Below the pieces are notes generated by a model. It did not search any database and was not told the DNA's origin. It was given only the letters and a program-made list of their open reading frames with translations. A DNA stretch of 64,000 bases, from the NCBI RefSeq assembly GCF_027943255.1, contig NC_072895.1, positions 43,126,001-43,190,000 on the forward strand. Direction: 5' to 3'. Made by a program: the position numbers and the translations under genes. This DNA comes from Anastrepha obliqua (Eukaryota > Arthropoda > Insecta > Diptera > Tephritidae). Position 1 is the stretch's first letter; the number at the start of each line of letters is the position of its first letter. Below, one piece after another: positions 34,401 to 43,975 of the stretch.

Positions 34401-36459
34401 CCTTTGGGAAGTATTGTAAGCAGTAAGTTAAAGTTAAGTAAGTAAGTTAAACAAATTTCTAAGGAATATGTAAGCCTCAATTGGAACTCAGTAAAAACTT
34501 TACCAGTCAGCTTTTCATATCCGTGTGCTTATTTATATCTAATTCTAGTTTTAATGCATAATATCCACGTGGTATCAGTATTAACATTAGTATTCGTGAC
34601 AATTTGTTTATCTTTGTTGTTCGATAAGACTTTTTCAAAACAATTTTCCAATGTCCTTGCTTTTTCATCGTTTGTCTTTTCTTAGTGGTGGTTGATGCTT
34701 TATTTGATTTTTTATTTCCACAAAGAATAATTTGTGTCATGTGTAGGAATAAGATTTTTAATAAATTTTTCAATTTCCTTTTTATGTCAGTTCAACCAGC
34801 CTTAAAATTTTTTGTGGCTAAGTTTAACCTTTGTTTGTCAGCAGGAGATCATGACGCATGCCAATGCGCAACATTTTTTTACCAAATCCGAGATTATATT
34901 GCAGAAGCTTGTTAAGTTTAATTTGGAACACCTGCATAGCGATATTCGCCTTGATTTACGAAACAATAAGCCTCAAACGATGGGAACTGATAGGTTGGGT
35001 TCAAGTAATGTCGAATAACTTGCCACTGACAACTTCAATTGAATTAGCCAAGCATAAGACCACATTTGAAACTCTTGTTCTTCAAATATTTGACTACGGA
35101 AAATTTCAATTTCTAACCCCTATTCTCCTTTCGCCATCAGGCAACATCGGTTCCATGATTTCGAACATGAATGTGGCACGCGTCGAGTTTCAAAATCGCA
35201 TGGACGGCGTCAAACAGTATATGGCTTTCCGCAAAGTTGGTCACGAGTTGGAGGCGCGTGTGATACGTTGGTTTGCCTACACTTGGTCGCAGAGTGGAGC
35301 GCTGGATGAAGAACGCGTACTAGCCGCACTGCCGGACAAATTGAAAGCGGAAATCGCCATACAAGTGCACATGGACACACTGAAACAGGTGCGCATTTTC
35401 CACGACTGCGAACCCGGACTGCTGGAGGCACTAGTGCTGAAACTCAAACTGCAAGTGTTCAGTCCGGGTGATTATATTTGCCGGAAAGGCGATGTCGGCA
35501 AAGAGATGTACATAGTGAAACGCGGCAAATTGTCGGTAGTGGCAGACGATGGCGTCACTGTATTTGCAACACTCGGCGCCGGCTCAGTGTTTGGCGAGGT
35601 GTCGGTGCTGGAGATAGCGGGGAATCGCACAGGCAATCGACGTACGGCCAATGTGCGTTCACTAGGCTACTCGGATCTCTTCTGTCTGGCGAAGCGTGAT
35701 TTGTGGGAGACGCTGGCCGATTATCCGGAAGCGCGCGCCACACTCACAGAACGTGGCTGCCAGTTGCTACGCAAAGATGGATTATTGGACGAAAGTGTTT
35801 TTGCGGGTGCGTACTCAAAACCATTCAGAAGCGAACATTTCACAACAACACAAACATTTTTATTTTAATTTACAGATTCGCAACGCGCACACGACAGCAT
35901 TGAAAGTGGCATTGAGAAATTGGAGATGTCGGTGGAGAACTTAAATGTGCGGTTAGCGCGTTTGCTCGCCGAGTATACAGCAAGTCAGGCAAAACTTAAG
36001 CAGCGGCTGGCGAAACTGGAATCAAAGTGAGTATTGAAAGAAAATGGCTTAGAAAAAGAGAGAAATAAAATTACGGGATGCAAAATGATAGGAAAATAGA
36101 TGAGTGCGTGGTTTGATGTGTGGAAAATTAGGCGTGAAAGCGGTCGTTGAACTCGCATATACAATTCAGCATTTCTTGCCCGCAGATTTTTCCACAATTC
36201 GTCTTATTTATAGCATACCCACGCTAATACATAGATACTTAATGTAGATGAATTAAAATTAACTGAAATTTCGGTGTTTTCCTTTCGTTTGCACAGCTAT
36301 CAATTAACAGCCAACTCCAATGCGGGCATTAGCGCAACCGAGCCTCAAACACGTCCGCGCAGCGGGCGACTCTACTCGCTGCAACCGAAAAAGCGAACAC
36401 GGCAAAAACGTTTGATGGCATCTACCCAGTCCAACGACAGTAAACAGAATACATTGTAA
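25165..36459 (+). CDS. Cngl: Cyclic-nucleotide-gated ion channel, Cngl-like, C-terminal 667 residues
   Basis: A plasma-membrane cation channel subunit opened by cGMP/cAMP. Six exons: 25165-25485, 25594-25756, 25821-26360, 35141-35806, 35876-36026 and 36297-36459, all with GT-AG introns and matching phases. In visible-protein numbering: S1 108-128, S2 138-158, S3 184-202, S4 213-232 (four Arg, every third residue), S5 244-272, pore filter TTIGETP 309-315, S6 322-345, C-linker 350-423, cyclic-nucleotide-binding domain 424-545 (FGEVS 492-496; GNRRTANV 506-513 with the ligand-contacting Arg-Thr), and coiled-coil zipper 571-612. Filter and zipper are the kind found in CNG channels. The first exon(s) are upstream, so the protein is partial. 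The long third intron holds many dead transposons. Confidence 0.93.
25594..25756 (+). CDS. Cngl: Cngl exon b: S1 and S2
   Basis: Acceptor CTGCCTGCAG, donor GTAAGT at 25757. It encodes [18 protein letters not shown] (S1) and [20 protein letters not shown] (S2). One base of the next Gly codon remains at the end. Confidence 0.94.
25821..26360 (+). CDS. Cngl: Cngl exon c: S3 to S6 including the pore
   Basis: Acceptor CTGCACACAG, donor GTGAGT at 26361. It encodes [19 protein letters not shown]3, an Arg-bearing S4 ([14 protein letters not shown]), S5, the pore helix [10 protein letters not shown] with filter TTIGETP, and S6 ([17 protein letters not shown]). The filter Glu is the cation-binding site known in CNG channels. 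Confidence 0.95.
26590..26900 (+). pseudogene. Fragment of the 62258-63343 LINE family
   Basis: Nucleotide similarity to 62820-63240: TTACTTCGGGCTGAGTGAAC matches the region around the stop of that copy, and GCTCTGAAAATATTCGATGC matches GCTTTGAAAGTATTCGATGC there. The sequence between is deleted and the frame destroyed. Confidence 0.6.
27337..27990 (-). pseudogene. LINE relic with CCTAA-type tail
   Basis: On the minus strand the end of RNase H is still readable ([19 protein letters not shown], matching the GHxDIxGNxxADELAR pattern). The rest is scrambled. The left end, GCATTAGGTTAGGTTG, is the complement of the CCTAA tail seen on other LINEs here. Confidence 0.5.
28438..28631. mobile_element. 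Rearranged SINE: two halves fused head to head
   Basis: 28438-28531 is the middle of the SINE in + orientation (ATAGCGGTTACCCCTCGACA to CCGTTCGGAATCGGC). It is followed directly by the SINE 3' half in minus orientation (AATTGGCGCATACACCC to GAGGGACCTT, 28535-28631). Together they span most of the body, with the right half inverted. Confidence 0.75.
29570..30215 (-). pseudogene. LINE relic: RNase H end and C-terminal domain
   Basis: The complement of 29950-30050 reads [20 protein letters not shown] and then LAREGSALD, a well-kept RNase H end. Downstream the CxxC/zinc-like domain is frame-broken ([12 protein letters not shown] pieces). The RT part is absent. Confidence 0.7.
31212..31926. mobile_element. 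Non-autonomous element with TTAA target (copy 1)
   Basis: TTAA at 31208-31211 and 31927-31930 flank inverted ends GGGCGGAGCCTGGTTTATG and (complement) GAGGGGAGCCTGGTTTATA, 19 bp with few mismatches. The inside is AT-rich and codes for nothing. TTAA duplications are typical of piggyBac and Kolobok types; G-rich termini argue against piggyBac. The superfamily is inference. Confidence 0.75.
32545..34140 (+). pseudogene. LINE ORF2: reverse transcriptase to RNase H, frameshifted
   Basis: RT domain pieces in order: [16 protein letters not shown], catalytic [12 protein letters not shown], a frame-slipped RGTPQGG block at about 32872-32920, then CADDVELIV (the A/C-ADD active site), [15 protein letters not shown] and [13 protein letters not shown] stop (33398-33400) and slip precede [10 protein letters not shown] and [19 protein letters not shown], then RNase H scraps ([14 protein letters not shown]). 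Stops and shifts show it is dead. C-terminal RNase H suggests an I/LOA-like clade. Confidence 0.85.
34160..34425 (-). pseudogene. LINE RT N-terminal block (Jockey-like)
   Basis: The complement reads [52 protein letters not shown] and [14 protein letters not shown], the classic first RT blocks of Jockey/CR1-type LINEs. It is cut at both sides and lies inside the Cngl intron against the previous LINE. Confidence 0.8.
35141..35806 (+). CDS. Cngl: Cngl exon d: C-linker and cyclic-nucleotide-binding domain
   Basis: Acceptor CCTTTCGCCATCAG, donor GTGCGT at 35807. It begins by finishing the split Gly ([11 protein letters not shown]). The C-linker includes [14 protein letters not shown] and [12 protein letters not shown]. 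The binding domain includes [32 protein letters not shown] and [19 protein letters not shown], with the Arg-Thr pair that contacts the cyclic nucleotide phosphate. Third-position GC is much higher than in the flanking introns. Confidence 0.95.
35876..36026 (+). CDS. Cngl: Cngl exon e: C-terminal leucine zipper
   Basis: Acceptor TTTTAATTTACAG, donor GTGAGT at 36027. It encodes [20 protein letters not shown] followed by [20 protein letters not shown] and KQRLAKLES, an amphipathic coiled coil like the zipper that sets subunit stoichiometry in vertebrate CNGA channels. Confidence 0.93.
36297..36459 (+). CDS. Cngl: Cngl exon f: basic C-terminal tail and stop
   Basis: Acceptor TTTCGTTTGCACAG. It completes an Asn codon and encodes a Ser/Arg/Lys-rich tail ([16 protein letters not shown]) ending with TAA at 36457-36459. 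The tail is low in recognisable motifs and expected to vary between species. Exon phases confirm its link to exon e. Confidence 0.85.
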
Positions 36460-37756
36460 ATGTATTGATGCGATGCCGCGTGTGGTGATGCAAAGCAGGC
36501 GTGTAGCGTTTCCGTGCCAAAAGCAAAACCAAAGCCAGCCAATGCCAACGTGAAAGCAAACAACAACGGGCAACAAAGAATAAACGAATTTCATTGCAAG
36601 CAGTACGACAAAATAAGAGTTGGCAACAAATGCCAATGACGCGCACAGAAATAAGGAGAAGCGCGCAAATGAATCACTTTTCTCGCGCGCGTGTGGGGAG
36701 CTGCTTAGCCACCAATTGCGGTACTTTGCGACTGCTGCCTGTGCTCTACTTACTTCACTGTGGCGAATGTCGTATTTCACCGTTGCTTTTGTGGTTTTTG
36801 CTGAAGTTGCTAATTTTAAAATTCGTCCTCTAAGCTAAGTGTGGTGATTGGTTCACTATTACACCGCCCTTCACCCCACTACACCTTTTTCTTCAGTCAA
36901 CTTTTACGTGCCGATGCGCTTAGATGCGATACTAAATGGTGATAAATGAATTGAAATTCACAAAGTTAAGAAAATTGTAAGTTTACAGTAAAATGAGAGT
37001 AGGAAGATAACAAATACATTCAAATGTATGCAGCATTTGCATGTACGCATACACATACACAAACAAATACATATGTATATACATATATCAGAATGTGAAC
37101 AGCATAAAAAAAATCTATTTCTACACACTCACATAGCCACACTTGTTTCTACCCAGCCACAGGTATATTCCAAGCGCACACGACCACAGTTACATTTGCA
37201 GGTATGTGTTGGTGTATGCATTTATTAAAGATTTAAATTGGATCACGTTTAAAGTGAATGAAGTAATTTAAATGATAAACCGGGGAAAAGCGCTAGCATT
37301 TTCAAGACGAGTATTATGATTTTTATCCTCAAATACGTATATATATATACACAGACACGCTATTGATATGTGTACATCTGTTTGTAAAAGTAAATAATTA
37401 ATGAAATCACAACACCATAAGTGTGAACATTTAAGAAATTAAATTAAATAATAACGTACATATGTATGTATGTGTGCGAATCGCATCCCCAGATCAATAA
37501 GGCCGTAATTCCAAAAAAAAATGTTTTTTGTTATTTTTGTCAGTAAGAGCGAAACATTTTTAATATCTTCTGAGCAAAATCAGATGTTAGGTTTTGTTTT
37601 ACCATGTTGCAGCTTTATTACTAGCCAGCTGATGGACTTCTTTGATGTGTGGTTTACAATATTAGAAATAGCTTTATTTACAAATTTTCTCAACCTCCTT
37701 CTTCAGCTTAATTCTCGTGGAAGCCTTAAAGGAACTAAAATGTGTATGCAATAAAA
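36460..37756 (+). other. Cngl 3' UTR and downstream DNA
   Basis: AATAAA at 36579-36584 is the first polyadenylation signal after the stop; others may be used. CA/TA-rich microsatellite runs lie near 37040-37090 and 37335-37360. No gene is seen. Confidence 0.5.
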
Positions 37757-38290
37757 TACGAGAGCGATACAAAAAGTACCCGTGTTAGAAATGAAGACAC
37801 CATTTTTCAAAAATTTGTTCTTTATTTTTCAACATAGTCCCCTTGTAGAAAGATACACTTCTCCCAACGCTCCGGCCATATTTTAACCCCTCCAAAAAAT
37901 AGGATGTGTCGAACTCTCCAAAAACGTCTCTGTCTCCACGATGACTTCCTCGTTTGAACTAAATTTTTTTACCGCGAGCCATTTCTTCATGTTTGGGAGC
38001 AAGGAAAATCCTCGCTATGACCTTTCCGGTCGATGGGACATCCTTCGCCTTCTTTGGAGCAGGATCACCGGGAGAAATCTATTGTTTTGATTGTTTCTTA
38101 GTTTCTGGTGTGAAATTATGAATCTAGGTTTTATCAACGGTGACCACTCGAAAAATTTCCTCGGATCTCGCTTAAATTACTTCAAACTCTGCTTCGAAGT
38201 TAAAAGCCGCATCCGCTTGTTGTTGCTTGTGAGCAATTACGGCACCCATTGGGGCGACAATTTTTTCATCGCCAACTTATCATGTAAAAA
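37757..38290 (-). pseudogene. Deleted mariner relic (minus), abutting another mariner
   Basis: The complement shows a transposase with stops: VVTVDKT (first Asp region), HNFTPETKKQSKQ, ISPGDPAPKKAKDVPS, then a jump to FDTSYFLEGLK and VSFYKGTMLK. The core with the second and third Asp is deleted. The left end TACGAGAGCGATACAAAAAG at 37757 looks like a mariner terminus. It runs directly into the + strand mariner at about 38300. Confidence 0.7.
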
Positions 38291-38321
38291 TTTAATTGAG
38301 AATTATGATTTATTCAAAAAG

Positions 38322-39351
38322 ATGGATCAAACAGCCTGTATCAAATTTTGTGCAAAAAACGAAATAAAGTGCGCGGATGTATTCCGAATGTTGACTGTGT
38401 CATACAGAGAAACTACTTTGGACCAAAGCAACGTTTATAGATTGTACAAAATGTTCTCAGAAGGCCTGCCTGACGCCCGAGCACTTCAACAACAGACGAA
38501 AAAATTGATGAAGTGAAGAAAATGGTATTGGCCAATAGTCGAATCACCGTTAGAAAAGTTACTGAGGACCAAGACATATCGGTTGGCTCGTGCCATTCGA
38601 TTTTTTTCAATGATTTGGGCATGAGACGGGTCGCCGCAAAATTCGTACCAACACTGCTCAATTTCGACCAAAAGCAGCATCGTATGAACATTGCTAATGA
38701 GATGTTGGACTCTGTCCGCGACGACCCAAATTTGCTCCAGAGGGTCATAACTGATGACGAATCGTGCGTTTATGGTTATGACGTGGAAATCAAAGCGCAA
38801 CCATCTCAATGGAAGCTGCCGCACGAAAAAAGACCGGAAAAATCATGCCCAGTTCGGTCGAATGTAAAAGTTTTACTTACCGTTTTCTTCGATTGCAGGG
38901 GCGTTGTGCATCATAAGTTCTTGCCATAGGCTAAAACGCTCAATAAGAAATATTACCTGCGAGTTATGCGCAATTTGCGCAAAGCGATCCGCCAGAAACG
39001 CCCGGATTTGTGGAAGAACAATAATTGGCTCTTGCATCACGATAACACCCCTGCTCACACATCGTTGCTTGTGCGCGACTTTTTGGGCAAAAACAATACA
39101 CTACCATAGCCACCGTATTCCCCAGATCTAGCCCCCTGTGACTTTTTCTTGTTCCCGAAACTGAAGCGGCCCATGAAAGGACGACGCTACGCTACGATTG
39201 ACGAGATAAAGACGGCATCGAAGGAGGAGTTCAACAAGATAAAAAAAAATGATTTTTTGAAGTGTTTCGAAGATGGGAAAAAGCGTTGGCACAAGTGCAT
39301 AATATCTCATGGGGACTACTTTGAAGGGGACAAAATAGGTAATAAAGAATA
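38322..39351 (+). pseudogene. Mariner transposase, nearly full length, a few lesions
   Basis: Starts at ATG 38322 (MDQTACIKFCAKNEIKCADV). A frame slip near 38470-38510 is followed by a long good frame: KKMVLANSRITVRKV, VITDDESCVYGYDVE (first Asp), NWLLHHDNTPAHTSLL (second Asp) and PPYSPDLAPCDFFLFPKLK (third Asp, DD34D spacing), ending FEDGKKRWHKCIISHGDYFE. In-frame TAG codons lie at 38927-38929 and near 39107. The right end at about 39410 is GAACACACCTCGCATA. This is one of the more recent mariners here, but inactive. Confidence 0.85.
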
Positions 39352-39410
39352 AATAAATAATTTTTGAAAAAACACAAAACACAATATAGTTTTTGAACAC
39401 ACCTCGCATA

Positions 39411-40008
39411 TAGTCACTTAGTCTCACACTCAGTTGATGAGATGTATACACACTAATTTTCTTAACTGCTTGACTTGTGCAAATCTCATTCTCAAATTTC
39501 CAGTGTATTATAAATATAGCTGAAGTTGTATTTCAAGATTAAAAATTAAAGAAAAAAAAAATATTGGACGAAGTTTTCAAAATTGTGATTTGAAATTTAT
39601 ACTTATTACCATTTATTTTTTGTGCTGAAAAATGATTTCGTATTGTAAAATCGGAGAAAATTATATATTTATGAACACCAACAAGTTTAAAATGGCAAAA
39701 AGATATTGTCGGTACGAAAAACTAATTCAAAAAAACCCCTATTTTAATTTTTACTATTCTTTTTAAGTCCACATATCAGGAAATAATCAACGTTTAAAAC
39801 CAACTACCTTCATTGCTAGTGGAGATATAACTAACCAAATTATGCGCGGACTCTAAAGCATCACATTTTTCAATATTCTCTTGGTGTGAAATAAACCAAA
39901 TTTCACAATAAAAATCATGGAAAAATGTTAAACAAAAAATATATTAAGTTTTTTTTATTTCTCTAAAAATAATGTTCGACGTTTTTCCATCTGTAGCTAA
40001 AATATTTA
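39411..40008. other. AT-rich spacer
   Basis: No gene or repeat recognised between two mariner-derived elements. Confidence 0.5.
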
Positions 40009-40377
40009 CAGGGTGATCCATCTGTTATGTCGGTATATAAACGATGAAGAACTTTGTCATTTACCAACCGATCGACTTCAACATAGGTATATTTTTTCGA
40101 TACGTCAATTCAGTACAATTTCAACCATGGATCGCTTTACACCGAAACAACCGAAATCGACAATATAAAACCAGAAATGCTTGGCAGAGTGATGACAAAC
40201 GCAGAAAACAGATAGCAGGTTGTGGTTGCTAATAAAGGTGGTCACTTGATTGATATAAAAAAAAAATAAAAATAAATAACCAAACCAAATAAAAATACCT
40301 CACTTATACAAATCAGCGGTTTTGTTTTTCTAAGTTATTCAATGTTTTCATACTGACATAAAAAATGGCGCACCCTG
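40009..40377 (+). mobile_element. 369-bp deleted mariner (MITE-like), CAGGGTG ends
   Basis: Inverted ends: CAGGGTGATCCATCTGTTAT on the left and (complement) CAGGGTGCGCCATTTTTTAT on the right, each followed by GTC(G/A)GTAT, with TA at 40007-40008 and 40378-40379. Only the transposase start survives (MDRFTPKQ at about 40125), resembling the MERLTPQQ start at 1205. It is non-autonomous. Confidence 0.82.
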
Positions 40378-40379
40378 TA

Positions 40380-41223
40380 TTGTATATATAAGTAGACTTC
40401 TGAGGTTGGCGATAAGAGACCAAGTGCCACCGCACGAAAAACTGCTTGTCCTTAGATCAACTCCAACGGCAGCAATGAGAATCTGCACCAGATACCCCTT
40501 TTTCTCACTGGTGCGCCAGCGTGAGGATACAACTATATAAATATTTAGACAGTTTCTTGTAAATATATTTCGTTTCATGAAACTAAAATACATTCTGAAT
40601 ATGAACCAAATCGGCCCATAAATATTTCGTCTTGTAGCATACATAGGTATGTTGGGATCAGATATATAAGAAATATAAAGAATAATTTTTCGATTGAGAT
40701 CAAAACGTACAATTTTTGATACTTAGATTAAAAAGGAAAACCACTATAATTTTTTCATATATGGAGATATAAAAATGCTAGTAAGCTGCAGGCCACATTG
40801 TTTAAAGGAATTATCAATTGATGAGTAAATTTAGGCTTGTTGCAATAGAAAAGTTATGAAATTTGCATGAGTTATGAACTATCAGTTAAATACGGAAATT
40901 TATTTTTCTTTACATTTCAATATTTTCCCAAGTAGTATCGCAGTTGCTCGATTATAAGGAGTAACTAATAAAAAATCACAGTCAATTTTCTATACACGAC
41001 AAAGTCTTACAGGATGAATCTAACCTACTTATCGCTATTATGTGAACTTTAATATTATTCCCACTTTGCTCTCAACTCGCTGAACGGCAAATCTAAATGA
41101 AGCTTTGTATTTTCAATTAAAATCAACAATAACAAATTATAAATCCTTTACAAAAAAAAACAACATTTTCCACCAGCGCTGCAACTTTCTTATGCTTCAT
41201 CACTAGTTTCTACATCCGCACAG
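40380..41223. other. Non-coding stretch
   Basis: No gene recognised. A less AT-rich piece at 40410-40530 has no readable protein. The last 50 bp form a good pyrimidine-rich splice acceptor for the next feature. Confidence 0.45.
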
Positions 41224-41370
41224 GATCATAGTGATGAACCCAAAATACGCCCTAAGCAACAATCAAAACGTCGCGCGCCCACTGGATGCTCGATTTCATC
41301 TATTTCTTCTTCTTCTTCGATGCTCATTCTCGTCATCATTCTTGTATTGACCCTAGACATAAGAATATAG
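41224..41370 (+). CDS. Candidate terminal exon, 48 codons, unknown gene
   Basis: A strong acceptor (CACTAGTTTCTACATCCGCA then G) precedes an open frame of 48 codons ending at TAG 41368-41370. It encodes an acidic/basic start (DHSDEPKIRPKQQSKRRAP), a Ser run and a hydrophobic end (SMLILVIILVLTLDIRI) that looks like a C-terminal membrane anchor. AATAAA follows at 41618-41623. It needs a phase-0 donor upstream. Cngl exon e ends in phase 2, so it does not fit as its alternative last exon. Base composition is richer in GC than the surroundings. No upstream exon was found; function unknown. Confidence 0.35.
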   Translation, partial: DHSDEPKIRPKQQSKRRAPTGCSISSISSSSSMLILVIILVLTLDIRI

Positions 41371-42320
41371 TCATGGGGAATTGTCGACCTGTCTCGAGTT
41401 ATGATCTCATTGCTTTGGGGATGTGATAGTATATGCACATATGCATACATACATACAAACCTAGGTTAAGCAGAATTTTAAGATACATTTAAGTAAGAAA
41501 AAAACTTCATGTGCCTCAAAGAAAAACAAAATGTATTTAAATGGAAATAATGAATACTATTAACTATATGTCTTTCGAAAACGAAATACAATTTTATTAA
41601 TGTATAGATATGAATTTAATAAATATATACAATAATTAAGACTTAAATTAAAAAGTGAAACGAAATACAAAATAAAACTCTTAATATAATTTTTAAAATA
41701 TTTCTATTTAGTAGCTTTCGGTCTTTTTTGTTCAGCATAAAGTTTGCGGACGATTTTAAACAAACTTCCTTCATAACTGCATTGTAGGGACGCTAAAATG
41801 AGACATAAAAACGGCGACATACTTAAACTTACAATAATTTTGGGTCGTAGAATACGAACTTGCATTCAGTTTTTCTGGATCAAGTAATTTTCTCCAAACA
41901 GTTCGATTTTAAGTTTACATTGCCTCGCAAGCAATTTAACGATAATTTTTGACTGAAAAGAGTTAGAGTCTATTCAGGAATTATGATTTTTTCAAAACTC
42001 AAAGCTAGCACATATAAAAAGTATGTCCCTTTTTAATGGAGTAAAATTAATTTCTTTTTAATTTTGTACACTTCACTGACTTATTTCTACCAAATTTGTG
42101 TGCTTAAATTTTTTACATATGCTGTTTTTTGCCCTTGTTTTTGTTTTTCTAAAACAGAAGCAATAAATATTTTATATTGGCTGCGCTGTAAAATCATTTT
42201 ATTTCGGTTAAACACAGTAATATGCTCCCATTTCATGTGAAGTGGCAATCAAAATTCATATAAAATACTAGGCGGTGAAATATGCATGAAATTTCAGAAT
42301 AGTTTATCGTCAAAGTTATA
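41371..42320. other. AT-rich non-coding stretch
   Basis: Beyond the polyadenylation signal at 41618-41623, nothing is recognised up to the next mariner. Confidence 0.5.
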
Positions 42321-43243
42321 AAGCGTTTTTCAGTAAGAGCGCTTCAACTTTTTTTTTTGAATAAAACACAAACGGTTTAACTTTTTTAACTAATTTTTTT
42401 TTTATTATCGAGTTTGAACATATACATACATTTAAGTATGAAATTCGATTTCTTTTGCATGACCAGCGCGTGCACGCTTTACGAAGTCCAATCGTTGAAC
42501 CCAATTTTCGACCACTCTTTTGCATAAATCGGCCGAAATTCCAGCAATTTCGCGTTCAATATTGGCTCTGAGTTCACAAATCGTCGCCGGCTTGTTACTG
42601 TAGACCAGTGACTTCACATAACCCCAAAAGAAAATAGTCTAGAGGCGTCAAATCACACGAGCTCGGTGGCCATTCGACCGGTCCATTTCTGGAAATAATG
42701 CGCTCATCGAACTTACTCTTCAACAAATCAGTTGTAGCGTGTGCTGTGTGGCTTGTGGCCCCGTCCTGTTGAAACCACATGCCGTCTAAGTCCATACCAT
42801 TCAATTGCGGCCAAAAATAGTCGTTAATCATGTCGCGGTATCGATTTCCATTCACAGTAACGTGGCGATCGTTCTCGTCAACGAAAAAATATGGGCCAAT
42901 TACGCCGCCGGCATGTAAACCGCACCAAACAGTGATTTTTTCGGGATGCAACGGTGCCTCATGAATCACGTGTGGATTGCTTTCTGCCCAGTAACGCATA
43001 TTTTGCTTGTTGACAAAGCCATTGAGCCAACAGTGAGCTTCATCACTGAAGATGATTTTTTGGAAAATTTATAAATTTTCATAAAAAATTTGCACGATTT
43101 GCAATCGTTGATCAAGTGTGTAGCGTTCCATGATGAAATGTATACTAATGAAGTTTACAAATGACAAGCGAAAAATAAAAAATATTGCATCGTTCGCCCT
43201 CCCTATCGAAAAAAAGTTGAAGCGCACCTATTGAAAAACGCGT
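42321..43243 (-). mobile_element. Deleted rosa-like mariner with both ends
   Basis: Inverted ends of about 30 bp (left AAGCGTTTTTCAGTAAGAGC, right complement ACGCGTTTTTCAATAGGTGC, both continuing GCTTCAAC) with TA at 42319-42320 and 43244-43245. It carries a shortened transposase gene. At 923 bp it is shorter than the 1.27-kb copy at 43-1316, in agreement with the internal deletion. Confidence 0.88.
42432..43131 (-). pseudogene. Rosa-like mariner transposase, internal deletion and frameshift
   Basis: Starts MERYTLDQRLQIVQIFYENL at 43131, then jumps straight to the catalytic domain (KIIFSDEAHCWLNGFVNKQN), so about 130 residues, mainly the second HTH half and linker, are missing. It continues well through MWFQQDGATSHTAH and WPPSSCDLTPLDYFL. 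A one-base insertion near 42620-42632 shifts the frame; the tail (SLVYSNKPATICELRANIE, RVVENWVQRLDFVKRA) follows in the other frame and ends at 42432. Nearest relative here is 78-1205. Confidence 0.87.
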
Positions 43244-43975
43244 TACATTATCAAGCTCTGGGTTTGATATTGCTCCACCACTTCTTAGTTCTAATTTTTG
43301 CTCTCTCTATCAATAATCAATAGATTAGTCCATCATGCACATCTGGATTTTTTTAACATAAACAGTTAAAGCGTTCAGGAAGTACATATAAAAAGATATA
43401 ATTTTAAGTTGTATCCAACCATAATTGCAACTTACACTACATAATTTGTCAGTTATACCTATTTTCAGTGTCCCTCGCAAAAACGCATACAAAATGCATC
43501 TAACGAAACGAAAACGAACACTGCTCACATAGCAACTATAGGAGTAGTCGTAGAACAACAGAAGCGAGTGTAGTAGCGGTTGCTGGAGTACACATGAATG
43601 GATTTGCAAGTAGCGCTCCGGTTGATCTCAAGTTTTTTGCTACCACTCCAACTACAGATAGCACTGAACATTTTTTGTTTCCTATTATTCTGAGCTCCTA
43701 GCAGTAATGAAACTTAGCTTGGAGCGGAGCAAATCATTTGATGGTGCGTTTTGCGCTACCTGTCCCACAACTCATCTGTTCAAGTTCAGAGCAATAGCGC
43801 GAGCAGAGAAATGTTTTCGCTGATATTGCTGCTACAAAGTAGCTGGTTCAACCTGTCAAAAAGCTCGCAACATCTTGCCATCATGATGCTAGAAAATTTT
43901 TTTATTGCTATTTAAATTGCATTTGCTATTTAGCATTTCTTTCAAATTGAAATTCAGCAAAAATTAGGCAAAATA
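43244..43975. other. Spacer between two mariners
   Basis: No gene recognised. Confidence 0.45.

Larger units (their letters stand above)
26361..35140. other. Cngl intron 3, 8.8 kb, transposon-rich
   Basis: It separates S6 (TIVG, phase 1 split Gly) from the C-linker. It contains LINE relics at 26590-26900, 27337-27990, 29570-30215, 32545-34140 and 34160-34425, a rearranged SINE at 28438-28631 and a TTAA-type element at 31212-31926. No additional Cngl exon was recognised. The remaining stretches (28640-29560, 30216-31205, 31935-32540, 34430-35140) show nothing I can name. Confidence 0.8.

Noticed and set aside
34858..35140. Long open frame upstream of the C-linker exon
   Set aside because: It only reads through intron sequence into the real exon. 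The acceptor at 35140 and the split Gly codon fix the exon start, and 34858-35140 has no channel-like protein.
41224..41370. Alternative last exon of Cngl
   Set aside because: Cngl exon e leaves two bases of a codon; reading 41224 in that phase loses the good frame. Kept only as an exon of an unknown unit.
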